64,000 nt of DNA from Ostrinia nubilalis. Lineage: Eukaryota; Arthropoda; Insecta; Lepidoptera; Crambidae. The translations under genes were made by a program, and so were the position numbers. Below are positions 1-12,200 of this stretch, piece by piece. The first letter of the stretch is position 1, and each line of letters starts with the position of its first letter. The notes beneath the pieces are model-generated. The model was not told where the DNA came from, did not search any database, and saw only the letters and a list, made by a program, of their open reading frames with translations. The DNA lies in assembly GCF_963855985.1 (NCBI RefSeq), contig NC_087104.1, positions 11,408,001 to 11,472,000 on the forward strand. Reading direction: 5' to 3'.

Positions 1-256
1 CGAACTGACGCTTATAGCATTACCTAAAGTCAAGTAAAGTTCGGGGTCTCGTGTCTCTCCTGTCTCTATCGCGCCGCGGACCGCCGCCTTTAGACTAGTT
101 CCTATGGTAAATGCCTGTGTTGTATATCCTTCCATATTTATACTTTTGTTTCCCATATGTTAGCCGAATTTTTGTTCTAATTAATTTCATCTTAAGTCAG
201 GTGGAGATAGTTGATTGGGGTTTAAAAATCCTCACAAAAAATATTTTTGTCGCCAG

Positions 257-3200
257 TTCTCGCGCCGTACAAATACGCGGGCTACCCGCAGCTGTTGCGC
301 ACGGCGCGTTTAGAAGTGGAAGCGGACCAGCTGTTCGCCGAGAGTGAGGCCCCGGCCTTACTTCCAGCGGCGTGCGAGCTGGCACATGCTACTGTGGCTT
401 GCTCCGCGCTGAATGCAGAGGAGCTTCGCAGGGAAGGAGGCTTGCAGGTTTGTGACCGACGTTAACAAAGACAATAGGCTAGTTTCCTAAGGACAAGGTG
501 GAAGCGGACCAGCTATTCGCCGAGAGTGAGGCCCCGGCCTTACTTCCGTCCGTTAGTGTCCGTGTCATATAGCGAGGTACAACACGTGAGACATCGGACT
601 TGCTTATCGGCTAGAGTTACTGCATGATCGATACATGTATCGATAATGTCAAATAAATTACATCGATAGTTTTTTTTTGTTATCGATAGTTTTTATTTCT
701 ATGTAACTAAAGATAAGTTGGCATCAAATTGGGTTCAGCTGTGAAGGCAGTGACGCCACTGATCTTGTTACGGCTATTGGTACTCCGCGAGGTCCATTAG
801 GGGGCCATAACTAATCTTACGGCAGCGCTACTGACGGTAGATTTTACTGCTTTTATTAGTAGTGCCGGGTTTACGTATTAAAGTTTGTCAAGCTAAAATT
901 TATCATTCTTGGATCTTAAGACAAGACAAGATTCATAATAACATTATAACGAGTGATCCACTCGTATATCCCTACTCGTTTTACCTTGAGTTACTTTGTT
1001 CTGGTGTTAGTATTATTAACTGGTGTTGTTCTTGTTTCCCAGGTGTTGCACGAAGCGATGTCGCGCTGCGTGCCGGTTCTCTCCGCAAGCACGAAGCCTG
1101 GCGACGTGAGCGCGGCGGTGTGCGCTCACTGTGCGCGCTGCTTCGCGGTGGCCGCCGGCTTCGAGGCCTGCCGGGAGGTCTGCGCCGGCCTGCCGCAGCT
1201 GTGCCAGGACCTGGTGCCTTTGCTGAGGCGACCGGTGAGTGACTCTAGCACGAGGCCTGGCGACGTGAGCGCGGCGGTGTGCGCTCACTGTGCGCGCTGC
1301 TTCGCGGTGGCGGCCGGCTTCGAGGCCTGCCGGGAGGTCTGCGCCGGCCTGCCGCAGCTGTGCCAGGACCTGGTGCCTTTACTGAGGCGACCGGTGAGTG
1401 TCTCTAGCACGAGGCCTGGCGACGTGAGCGCGGCGGTGTGCGCTCACTGTGCGCGCTGCTTCGCGGTGGTCGCTGGGTTCGAGGCCTGCCGGGAGGTCTG
1501 CGCCGGCCTGCCGCAGCTGTGCCAGGACCTGGTGCCTCTACTGAGGCGACCGGTGAGTGTCTCTAGCACGAGGCCTGGCGACGTGAGCGCGGCGGTGTGC
1601 GCTCACTGTGCGCGCTGCTTCGCGGTGGCCGCCGGCTTCGAGGCCTGCCGGGAGGTCTGCGCCGGCCTGCCGCAGCTGTGCCAGGACCTGGTGCCTTTAC
1701 TGAGGCGACCGGTGAGTGTCTCCTCAAGCACGAGGCCTGGCGACGTGAGCGCGGCGGTGTGCGCTCACTGTGCGCGCTGCTTCGCGGTGGCCGCCGGCTT
1801 CGAGGCCTGCCGGGAGGTCTGCGCCGGCCTGCCGCAGCTGTGCCAGGACCTGGTGCCTTTACTGAGGCGACCGGTAAGTTTTTAGCCGACTGGGTGAAGG
1901 AGGGTGATGTTTTTAACAGCGCGTATGTATAAATTGTGGATGTTTGTACTTTTGTGTCACTAAAGTTCGGTCGCCGAGCAGATAGAATTTCGTACAATGA
2001 CCCCTTATCGCTCGCGCGTAATTATATTGCTGTCGCGACTGTGCGACGGGCGGCCGCAGTGAGTGCGCGAGTTTAAGAGACTGTGCTGTGTGGCGCTTTT
2101 GATTAATTGATTGAGTCATTAGTCGATTTTGCGAGTCACTAAACATGACAATAATCTAAATTCAATATGGCGAATGCCTGATGACATATTATAAAGAAAA
2201 TCTACATGTTTTGAAGTTTTGAATATTGAATAGAATCTTTTTTCACCAAGAAATCTTTTTTGTTCGTTTTGTGCCGAATATAGTTTAATCTATTGAAAAA
2301 TGTTTTGTTGTCAGCACCTTGGTGATACGGCGTGCGCAGGCGCCGAGGCCGTAGGCGCATTAGCGGCGGCGGCTGAATGTCGTGCAGGACTAGCGCGCGC
2401 CGGCGCTATACACGCGCTTTTACCGGCTGCGCTACGCTACGACTACACGCATACTGAGTCCGGCGTGGAGGCTGATGAAACTAACAAGCAGGTTCGTTGC
2501 TTTAGAAACAATAACTTGGTGACAAGTCGCGTGGGGCTAGCGCGCGCCGGCGCTATTCACGCGCTATTGCCCGCTGCGCTACGCTACGACTACACGCATA
2601 CTGAGTCCGGCGTGGAGGCTGATGAAACTAACAAGCAGGTTCGTTGCTTTAGAAACAATAACTTGGTGACAAGTCGCGTGGTGCTAGCGCGCGCCGGCGC
2701 TATACCCGCGCTACTGCCCGCTGCGCTGCGCTACGACTACACGCATACTGAGTCCGGCGTGGAGGCCGATGAGACCAACAAGCAGGTTCGTTGGTCTAGA
2801 TACAATAACTGGGTGACAAGGCGAGTCGCGTGGGGCTAGCGCGCGCCGGCGCTATACACGCGCTACTGCCCGCTGCGCTGCGCTACGACTACACGCATAC
2901 TGAGTCCGACGTGGAAGCTGATGAGACCAACAATCAGGTTCGTTGCTTTAGAAACAATAACTTGGTGACATGACAAGTCGCGTGGTGCTAGCGCGCGCCG
3001 GCGCTATTCACGCGCTATTGCCCGCTGCGCTACGCTACGACTACACGCATACTGAGTCTGGAGTCGAGGCCGATGAGACCAACAAGCAGGTTCGTTGCTT
3101 TAGAAACAATAACTTGGTGACAAGTCGCGTGGTGCTAGCACGCGCCGGCGCTATACTCGCGCTACTGCCCGCTGCGCTGCGCTACGACTACACGCATACT

Positions 3201-6200
3201 GAGTCCGACGTGGAGGCCGATGAGACCAACAAGCAGGTTCGTTGCTTTAGAAACAATAACTTGGTGACATGACAAGTCGCGTGGTGCTAGCGCGCGCCGG
3301 CGCTATACCCGCGCTACTGCCCGCTGCGCTACGACTACACGCATACTGAGTCCGGCGTGGAGGCCGATGAGACCAACAAGCAGGTTCGTTGGTATAGATA
3401 CAATAACTGGGTGACAAGGCGAGTCGCGTGGGACTAGCGCGCGCCGGCGCTATACACGCGCTACTGCCCGCTGCGCTACGCTACGACTATACGCATACTG
3501 AGTCTGGTGTGGAGGCTGATGAAACTAACAAGCAGGTTCGTTGCTATACATATTCATCTATTTTGAACCATGTCGTTGTACGAGAAAGCGTCTAAAGGTG
3601 GATATTTACATCAATGACTGTTACACTGTCGGCGCAAACTATATCTATTTGCTTGTCGAATTGACAAGATCTGTTAAACGCCTATCTCCCCCGCACACTC
3701 AATTAGAGTCCAGTAAATTCCACAAAAATATCAACAGTAGCCTAAACAAACTTATTAAATCAGTAGAAGAACAAAAAGCCATTTTTAATGCTTGTTGTGG
3801 TGAGCCCACTCGTAACGCTTGTGTTACGAGTGGGCTCACCACCACCATATTTAGCTTACCACGAGGGGCTAACGGGACTATTAGTACTTTGTATTGCACA
3901 AAAAACAAAACATGCTCAACTGTTTAGCTGCAGGTCCTAGGTCTTTCAGTTGATTATTTTGACTTTGATTATTATTATTTGCAGGAAATCGCAAACAAAC
4001 TAGCAAAACAGTGCATAGTAGCGCTGGCAGCGTTGTACGGCCCGCATGAAGAGACTACCCCGTACGACGCGCGGATACGCGACGCGCTGCACACGTTACT
4101 AACGCCGCACCTATGCAGACGACTGGCCGAGACTGATCAGCACGAGGTAATTAAAAATATAAGATTTTAAACTTTCCCATTCCATTTCAACTAAAATAGT
4201 AAGACGCGGGTCTTAACGCGACGTTTATTAATGAGTTACATTATGTACTCACGGCTTGACGTTTCGGATGCGATGCTGCAGCCGTGGTCACAAGCAGACT
4301 GGCGGCTCGCGGCGTCGTCCGCCTTATTATTTTAATTAAAAAATATGAATGAATTACTCTTTTCTCTAACCAAATTCTGACTTCAAATCCGTATTATGTC
4401 ATTAGAATTAATTTGTTGCAAATAGTCTCTCAAAAGCGCTTTTATTGTTACGCTAACCTAATCTTGGGACACACTGAAAACCAGTGTCGTAGTTTGCATC
4501 ATCGAGGGTCACAACATACACTAACTCCCATTGCAATTGGCATCGCGATTGCGCTAGGATGTCACTGCGCAGTCCACTGTTACTACTTTATTCATGTTTT
4601 TTTGTGCTACCTTTATGTTGGTATTTTGATGTACCTATTTGTGTTTCCTTGATGTCCCATTGTAATTTTCTTCTTTTCTAATCCAAAGTGTCTTTCACAG
4701 CTCCTAAAGACCTTAACATCCAACTGGCGCACGCCGTACCTAGTATGGGACAACAGCACACGAGCCGAGTTGCAAGACGTGCTTCAAAACAGCCGTCTCT
4801 CTGATGAGGAAGATGGGCCTTTATTGGAGCCATTCGCGTACTCCGCTCATGAAGGCCTGGTCTCCGTGGGTGGCGTTTACATTCACATATACAACGAGCA
4901 GCCGGAGTTCCCTATCGAGGTGAGTGGTTATGATGCAAAAAGATGACGTCACGCCGCACCTAATACGGGCGCTGACGTCACGCCATATTATAGACACTGT
5001 CACGCCGCACCCCTTTTGTGACAAAATAGTACGCGCACTGAGGTGTACGTAGCGTGTAACATCTACAACGAGCAGCCGGAGTTCCCTATCGAGGTGAGTG
5101 GTTAAGAAGACGCTGACGTCACGCCGCATCTAATACGGGCGCTGACGTCACGCCAAATTATAGACACTGTCACGCCGCACCCCTTTTGTGACAAAATAGT
5201 ACGCGCACTGAGTTGTACGCAGCGTGTAACATCTACAATGAGCAGCCGGAGTTCCCTATCGAGGTAGTGGTTAAGAAGACGCTGACGTCACGCCGCATCT
5301 AATACGGGCGCTGACGTCACGCCAAATTATAGACACTGTCACGCCGCACCCCTTTTGTGACAAAATAGTACGCGCGCTGAGTTGTACGCAGCGTGTAACA
5401 TCTACAATAAGCAGTCGGAGTTCCCGATCGAGATGAGAGATTATGGCGGAAGGTGTTGACGTCACGCCGTACCTAATATGGGCGCTGACGTCACGCTGCA
5501 CCTTTGTGGTATAATAGCACGTGCTGAGATGCAAGACGTGCTTCAAAACAGCCGCCTCTCTGACGAAGAGTACTCCGCTCATGAGGGGCTGGTCTCAGTA
5601 GGAAGCGTGTACATACATACACATCTATAACGAGCAGCCATCTTTTGTAGGCGATTGTTGATAAGAGAATCAATCGCTCGGTTCGTTTACTCCGCTCCTC
5701 TCGGAACACAAGTTTGTAAAATTCTAATACCTCCCATGGGATAAATTTCCTCACTTAATCACGTTGATATCTTTTATAGTTTATTTGTTGAATTTTTCTT
5801 TCTTTTTAAACGAGTCGTCCTTCCTATACTCCAGTAATGAAGAAATTAAAACTTTTGCTTTCCGCATACTTCACAAACGACCATGAGTATTAATAAATAA
5901 GCTAAAATGTGTCTTCTTGTCACCAGAATCCTCAACAGTTCATCCTGGAACTGCTGAAGTTCATCCAAGAACAGATACAACTGGATATGACGCCGGACCG
6001 AGTTGAACACATCACGCTGGCGCTTAGCTCCATCGCCAACGTCATCATCAAGAACCCTGGTGAGTTGTAATAAGGTTCATTTTGCTATGAATAGACGTTT
6101 ATACGCAACTGCATTTTCACTAAGACATCATGTGGTTGTTTTTTGAAGTGTTGTTTGTATTAATCATCATCATCAGTAGCCTAATTCACGTATTTTGACA

Positions 6201-9200
6201 GTCAAGACCTTGCTGACGTTCAGTTCAGAAGTCATCCCATTGAAAAACAGCTCTAAATCCGTATTCACAAGGTTCATTTTGATAGAACTATTACTCGATA
6301 GGATCGCAACTCAGTGTTTTGTTGTCGTTGAAGTTTTGTTACGTGAATAAGGCTAAAGCCTGGTCCGTGAGCACGTAGAATCCCGTCCAATGACCCCAAG
6401 CTACCCATCCTTATCGCTCGCGCGTAATTATATTGCTGTCGCGACTGTGCGACGCGCGCCCGCAGTGAGTGTGCGAGCGCGACAGCAACATAATTACGTG
6501 CGAGCGACAAGGATGGGCAGCTTGGGGTCATTAGACGAGATTCTACGTGCTCACGGACCAGGCTTTACAGGTAATCTAGGCAACGATAGAGGGACGGAGA
6601 ATTTGGTCTACGCATGTGTAGGCGAACAGTATAGAGTAGGACCCACCACGTGACTCTTATTTGTGGATACCGCTAGGGGTGACTAAGGGAAAAATATACC
6701 AACATCAGGTCACCTCAACCCGTCTTGGCCAGACGGGCGCGGGGAGGAAATATTAAGCTATGTTAAAACAAATTATCTTTAACACTACCTATCATTTTAC
6801 AGTAGGCGCGCGAGTTCATGTCCATCCTGAGGAATGCGGTAGTGCTGTTACCTAACTAATTATGCTAATGTCGATATCGATAATTATTACCAATAAAGTA
6901 GGTCAACCTTATCTATTGCATATTTTTTGCAACTCATAAGTAAGTAAGTATAAGTAAGTAAGTAAGGCCCCGATGGACACGAAGTCGCGCGCCTACTGTA
7001 CGTCCATTATCATTTATCTTACTTGACATGACGCCGCATTGACATTTGAATTTGAATTTAACTTACCTTTTTACAGGTGTTGAGATCCAATGCATCGGGC
7101 AATTCGGTCTAATTTTCGGGCTACTCTCCGCCCGATCGCAACCGCGCCTCCAAAACGCTGCGTTACAAGCGGTCAGAGCCACCGCGGGCAGCCGGGAGTG
7201 CGTGGAAGACGTGGCCGCTAGTGGCGTTCTGGGCCACCTGGTGGCTTTGTTACCGGTGGCTGGGCTGGCGAGAGTGGCCATACCGGGAGCTCCCGATGTA
7301 CTAGATGTGTTAGCGGCGTTGTCTGCGTTGCTAGCCAACACTACGCTGGTTAAAGAGGCTTTAGCTAAAGGTAAATTTTGATTGAAGTGAGGTTATTATC
7401 TCTCTCTTTCTAGCAGTTCGAGAAACTAAGGCTGGGTTGCACCATCTTACTTTAACATTAAGTAACGTCAAAAATCTGTCAAACTCCATACAAAATGAAC
7501 CGGTTATCGTTATAGTTACGGTTAAAGTTAGGTGGTGCAACTCAGCCTAAGAATGTGTGAGCGTTAACCAGCTAATTTTGCCAGAAGTAAAACTGAGTGG
7601 CGCACGCTGCATCCGCGCAAGCATAGGCAGTTAATATCATGAGTAGCTTCCCTTTCCTTTCTCTATAGAAAGATTTAGTACAACCAGGCCTGTTCATCTC
7701 CGCGAGTTTACATCGAAAACAAAACACGCACGATGGCCCACCTACAGGATACGATTCGACAAGGCCTCACATACGAGCGAACATTGACTCACGCACGCGT
7801 ATTCTTGTGTATGATGGAAGAAAATGTTGTACTAAATACTGTGCAGTATTTAACTGCCTAAATAATAATAAAAACACATAATGTACTTTTTTAAGTTGCC
7901 TCAAGACACTGAGAGGTAAATAAGTAGTTAATATTATTCATGATAATTCATGCTAAATCATGTATTTCCTCCGCCATTTTCCGCAGTTTGGCACCTCACG
8001 TCACATCATTTTACCGAAGTCAGCCCTATAGCTTCGGCGCAGTGCCGATCACTGACGTTTGTCAACAAAATGGTGCTTGACTTTTGAGACAGACTAAATT
8101 ATACCATATTGTTAATGACATTGAGCATACATTTTTTTAAATAATTGCGCGAAGTAAAACGTCTGTACGTAGTACTTATTATTATTCTGTGGTACAACTT
8201 TAAACTATTATCAGAGTAAATACAAATGAGTAAGTTATCTTCATAGAGTTGCGCCAAATTTTGTCAGTGTGTAAGTGCGCACCGCATACGTATTGGCACG
8301 CTCACATACAAACCGCGCTCGGTGCGTTTCTATGAAGATAACCTTCTTCTTCTTCTTCTTTTCAGCCAAATGACGTCCACTGCTGGACAAAGGCCTCCCC
8401 CATGAAGATAACCTACTCATTTGTATTTACTCTGCTATTATATTGCATTTTTACTATAAAATTATCACTGTCACGGGATTTTTGCAACAAAAACACTTAT
8501 AACGGTAAGCAGATAACGGTAAACCCTACCGACGTTTCAACTCGGTGGCACGAGTCATGGTCGCGGGCAGACTGAAGAGATGCGGCGTCATTTGCAATGA
8601 ATTTTATGTTATAAAAGTGTTTTTGTTGCAAAAATCCCGTGACAGTGATAATTTTTGTGTATTTTTGTACTTTACCGTATACTGTTTTATTTTGTACGTT
8701 AGCAACATACTGACGGTAGCGTTGTGTCCGCAGGTGCTGTGATATACTTATTAGATCTGTTCTGCAATAGTAAGCTGCCCGAGACGCGAGAGGCGGCCGT
8801 TGAGCTGCTCGCGCGAATGATGGCGGATAAACTGCACGGGCCTAAGGTGGGTTGTACACTGGCAAATAATAACAATAAGAAATCTTTATTCAGAATAACA
8901 ATGTGGCGGACAAAACAAGAGTAGAAAATCGCGACATGACTTAACCGTCATGTCGAGATTTGTCGTCATTTCAGCGGGAACCAACGCGCGATGAGAATTG
9001 CTCGCCCCTTTGGTCGAAACGGTTTGATCAGACAGATTTATAGGCAAGTTACAATCTAATGGCACGGTCTATTTAAGAAAATAGGGAATATGCAAGGTTT
9101 TTAGATAAGGAAGAACTGACGGCCGATGGGGCAGCAAGGTTCTGGAGTGGAGGCAAAATACCGGAAAACGCAGTGGAACGTCCACCCACAACACACTTCC

Positions 9201-12200
9201 TGCCCCGTACAACCAAACTGTGGAATGGACTGTCGTCTGCGGTGTTTCTGGACGGATACGACCTGCAAGCTTTCAAGAGGAGAGCGTATCTTCACCTTAA
9301 AGGCCGGCAACGCACCTGTAACGCCCCTGGGTCTGCGGGTATGTATGGGCGACGGTAATCACTTACCATCAGGTGATCCGTCTGCTCGTTTGCCTCCTGT
9401 CACATAAAAAAAAAACAAGGTGGACTGAAGACCTCATAAAGGTAGTAGGAAGACGCGTGATGCAGGCGTATGAAAACGTCCTGACTCGGTCTATTTAAGG
9501 AAATAGGGAATATGCAAGGTTTTTTAGAGCAGCAAGGTTCTGGAGTGGAGCCCACGTACCGGAAAACGCAGCGTGTGATTCGTGCCACACTGCTTATACT
9601 ATTTTTCGATACAAACAGCTGGAGTTTTAGCGTAGGCCCTTTAAATACCAATTTATGTGATAATTACTTTATTTATTTATTTATTGAGGTATACCAACAA
9701 CATTACATAAAAAGTAATTACATGAAAATCTTACATATATAGAACTTTATCAAGCAAAGTAAGTTGATGTTATGACATAATAAGCCGTATACAGGGTGGA
9801 ATTTTGTAATGCAAACTGAAGGGAAAGTGCTCTTAATACTGTAGATAGAAAATTTTACTCAAAGAAAACATTCCTTTATTTTTTATTTGAGTAAAATTTT
9901 CTATCTACAGTATTAAGGGTACTTTCCCTCCAGGTGGCATTACAAAATTCCACCCTGTATAATCGGTTAAAAATTGTTCACAGGTCCGCCTAACGATATC
10001 CCGCTATGTCCCTGGAGTGTTCGCCGAGGCGATGCGGGAAGGCGGCGCAGCGAGTGCTGTGCACATGTTCGATGCTCAGCACGAGCACCCCGAGCTCGTA
10101 TGGAGCGAGGACACGAGAGCCGCGGTCGCGCGCACGCTCTCTGGACTTAGAGACAGGTAAACAGGACTATTCCCATCTCTCGTTCCCACCACTGCAACTC
10201 CTGTGTAGAATAAGCTGTAGAGCTTGGTCGCCAAAGAGTCAAGGTCAAGTTTGTCTCGAGGGAAAGTTAAACTGTCATTGGACCCGCAACGAAATCAATC
10301 AGAAGAACATAGAAGTTCGAAGTTGAGGTTCGACTTCCCTCCGTTGCAAAGCGTATGACAGGTGACAAACAAAGGTTTAGTAATCTTTATGAAAAGATAT
10401 GCATCACGGACAATAAACATCAATTAAGGGTGCCTATCTTATGAACTATTAGAGACAGGTATGTATAAAGATAAGATCTTCTTCTTGTCGTGTCGACAAC
10501 AAACCTACACAGCGTCAGCCCAAAACTCCGCCACAAGAGTGGCTACTAAAGATAGGATAAATAGTTTATTCAATATAGGCCCGTTCCAGGGCACTTATAC
10601 GCTACCCAAATCCACTTCGAGACAACATGTTAGCTGGTGCTGAGAAAGAGGCCCTAAGATTAAAATTCTCAGAAAATACAGAAGCAGGCAGTGCATTCCA
10701 GTCCCTAGCTGGACGCATTATAAAAGAGTTAGCGAAACGCTTAGTGCGAGCTGGTGGAATATCTTACATAAATAGTAAACGATATCCCGCTACGTGCCCG
10801 GAGTGTTTGCCGAGGCCATGCGGGAAGGCGGCGCAGCGAGTGCTGTGCACATGTTCGATGCTCAGCACGAGCACCCCGAGCTTGTATGGAGCGAGGACAC
10901 GAGGGCCGCGGTCGCGCGCACCCTCTCTGGACTTAGAGACAGGTATGTATAAGTGACTTCATAAGTCCATGTCATCTGTGATCTATTCTTTTCCGAAAAA
11001 ACTCATAATACTCATTTATTTATGCAATTAGGCTTTTTTAAAAGCACTTTTACACGTCCCAGTATTAACCCTACTGCTGCTTCAGCACAATAAATGGGCC
11101 AGTGCTGAGAAGAAGCAGTGCAAGAAACTCAGTCACTATTGTCAGCCTCTTAAGGATGGTCAACTCCATTTCCATTCTACCACTCCGTAATCATAAGTTG
11201 TTATACCAATTTTCGAACCATATTCGACCCGACCGAACGTGTCAGGAGAGTTAGGCCTGTTTTTCTATAGTGACCGACAGGTCCTGATGACCTGATGACA
11301 ATCAGGGGTAGCCAGAGCAGATGGTTTTGGTAAATGTTGGCTTTTTTATGCTAGCAATTCAGCTGCTATTCGACGATTAAAAACTATCAAAAACGCACTT
11401 GATAAGTCTCTTAGCTTCTCTTATAGTCTCTTCGAGTGAACTACAGTTTATTTAATTGCGTCTACAGGCACCAGTCCAGCCAAGTCCGCGACGCCAACTC
11501 AATATTCGAGGACCGCGAAACCCTCGAACGGACCTCCGCCGGTGACGAGGCGTGGGCGCCGGCCGGCGAGGTGGTGGTGGGCGGCGTGTACCTCAAGCTG
11601 TTCCTGCAGCACCCGCACTGGAACCTGCGCAGCCCCAAGAAGTTCCTGCAGGAGCTGCTGACTGAAACACTTAATGCGCTGTCCAAGGACACCACCGAGG
11701 TACGAAGGAAATAACAATAGCTTGTTCTATCCCAAGCCAAGCCAACCTGCGCAGCCCCAAGAAGTTCCTGCAGGAACTGCTGACTGAAACACTCAACGCG
11801 CTGTCCAAGGACACCACCGAGGTAGGAAGGCTACGCTCTCTTCTTGAAAGTACATTACAGTTTCTTTATTTCAACAAAAAACAGGTATCAATGCAGCCGA
11901 ATCCGCGATGCCACCAGTATTCCGCCTGGTTCATACACAGCAATAGTCGCGTGGTTGTTGAGCAGTTCTCGTTCATTTACATCATACCGCGCACGGCTCT
12001 CGCCTCAGTGCCGCCAATAAGAACGGCCCAGAAACTGGGAGATTACCGCGCGTGACTGAATTAGAACTTCGAGAGGTTTGACGCAGATCTTCCCATTTGC
12101 ATTTCATCAGGAATTCAAATATGGTCATTCATTTAACATTTTCATTCAACTTACAAGTTGAATTATTTCAAAAATGGCAGGCTTTAACTTTTATCTGAGC

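Noticed and set aside
953..1885. A 310-codon stand-alone repeat-protein gene
   Set aside because: The frame begins in the intron and the body is one RME-8 exon repeated; the acceptor at 1042 and donors place it inside RME-8.
1043..3535. CRISPR array (regular direct repeats)
   Set aside because: Units of 147-162 bp are coding exon copies with almost no unique spacer, in an animal genome.
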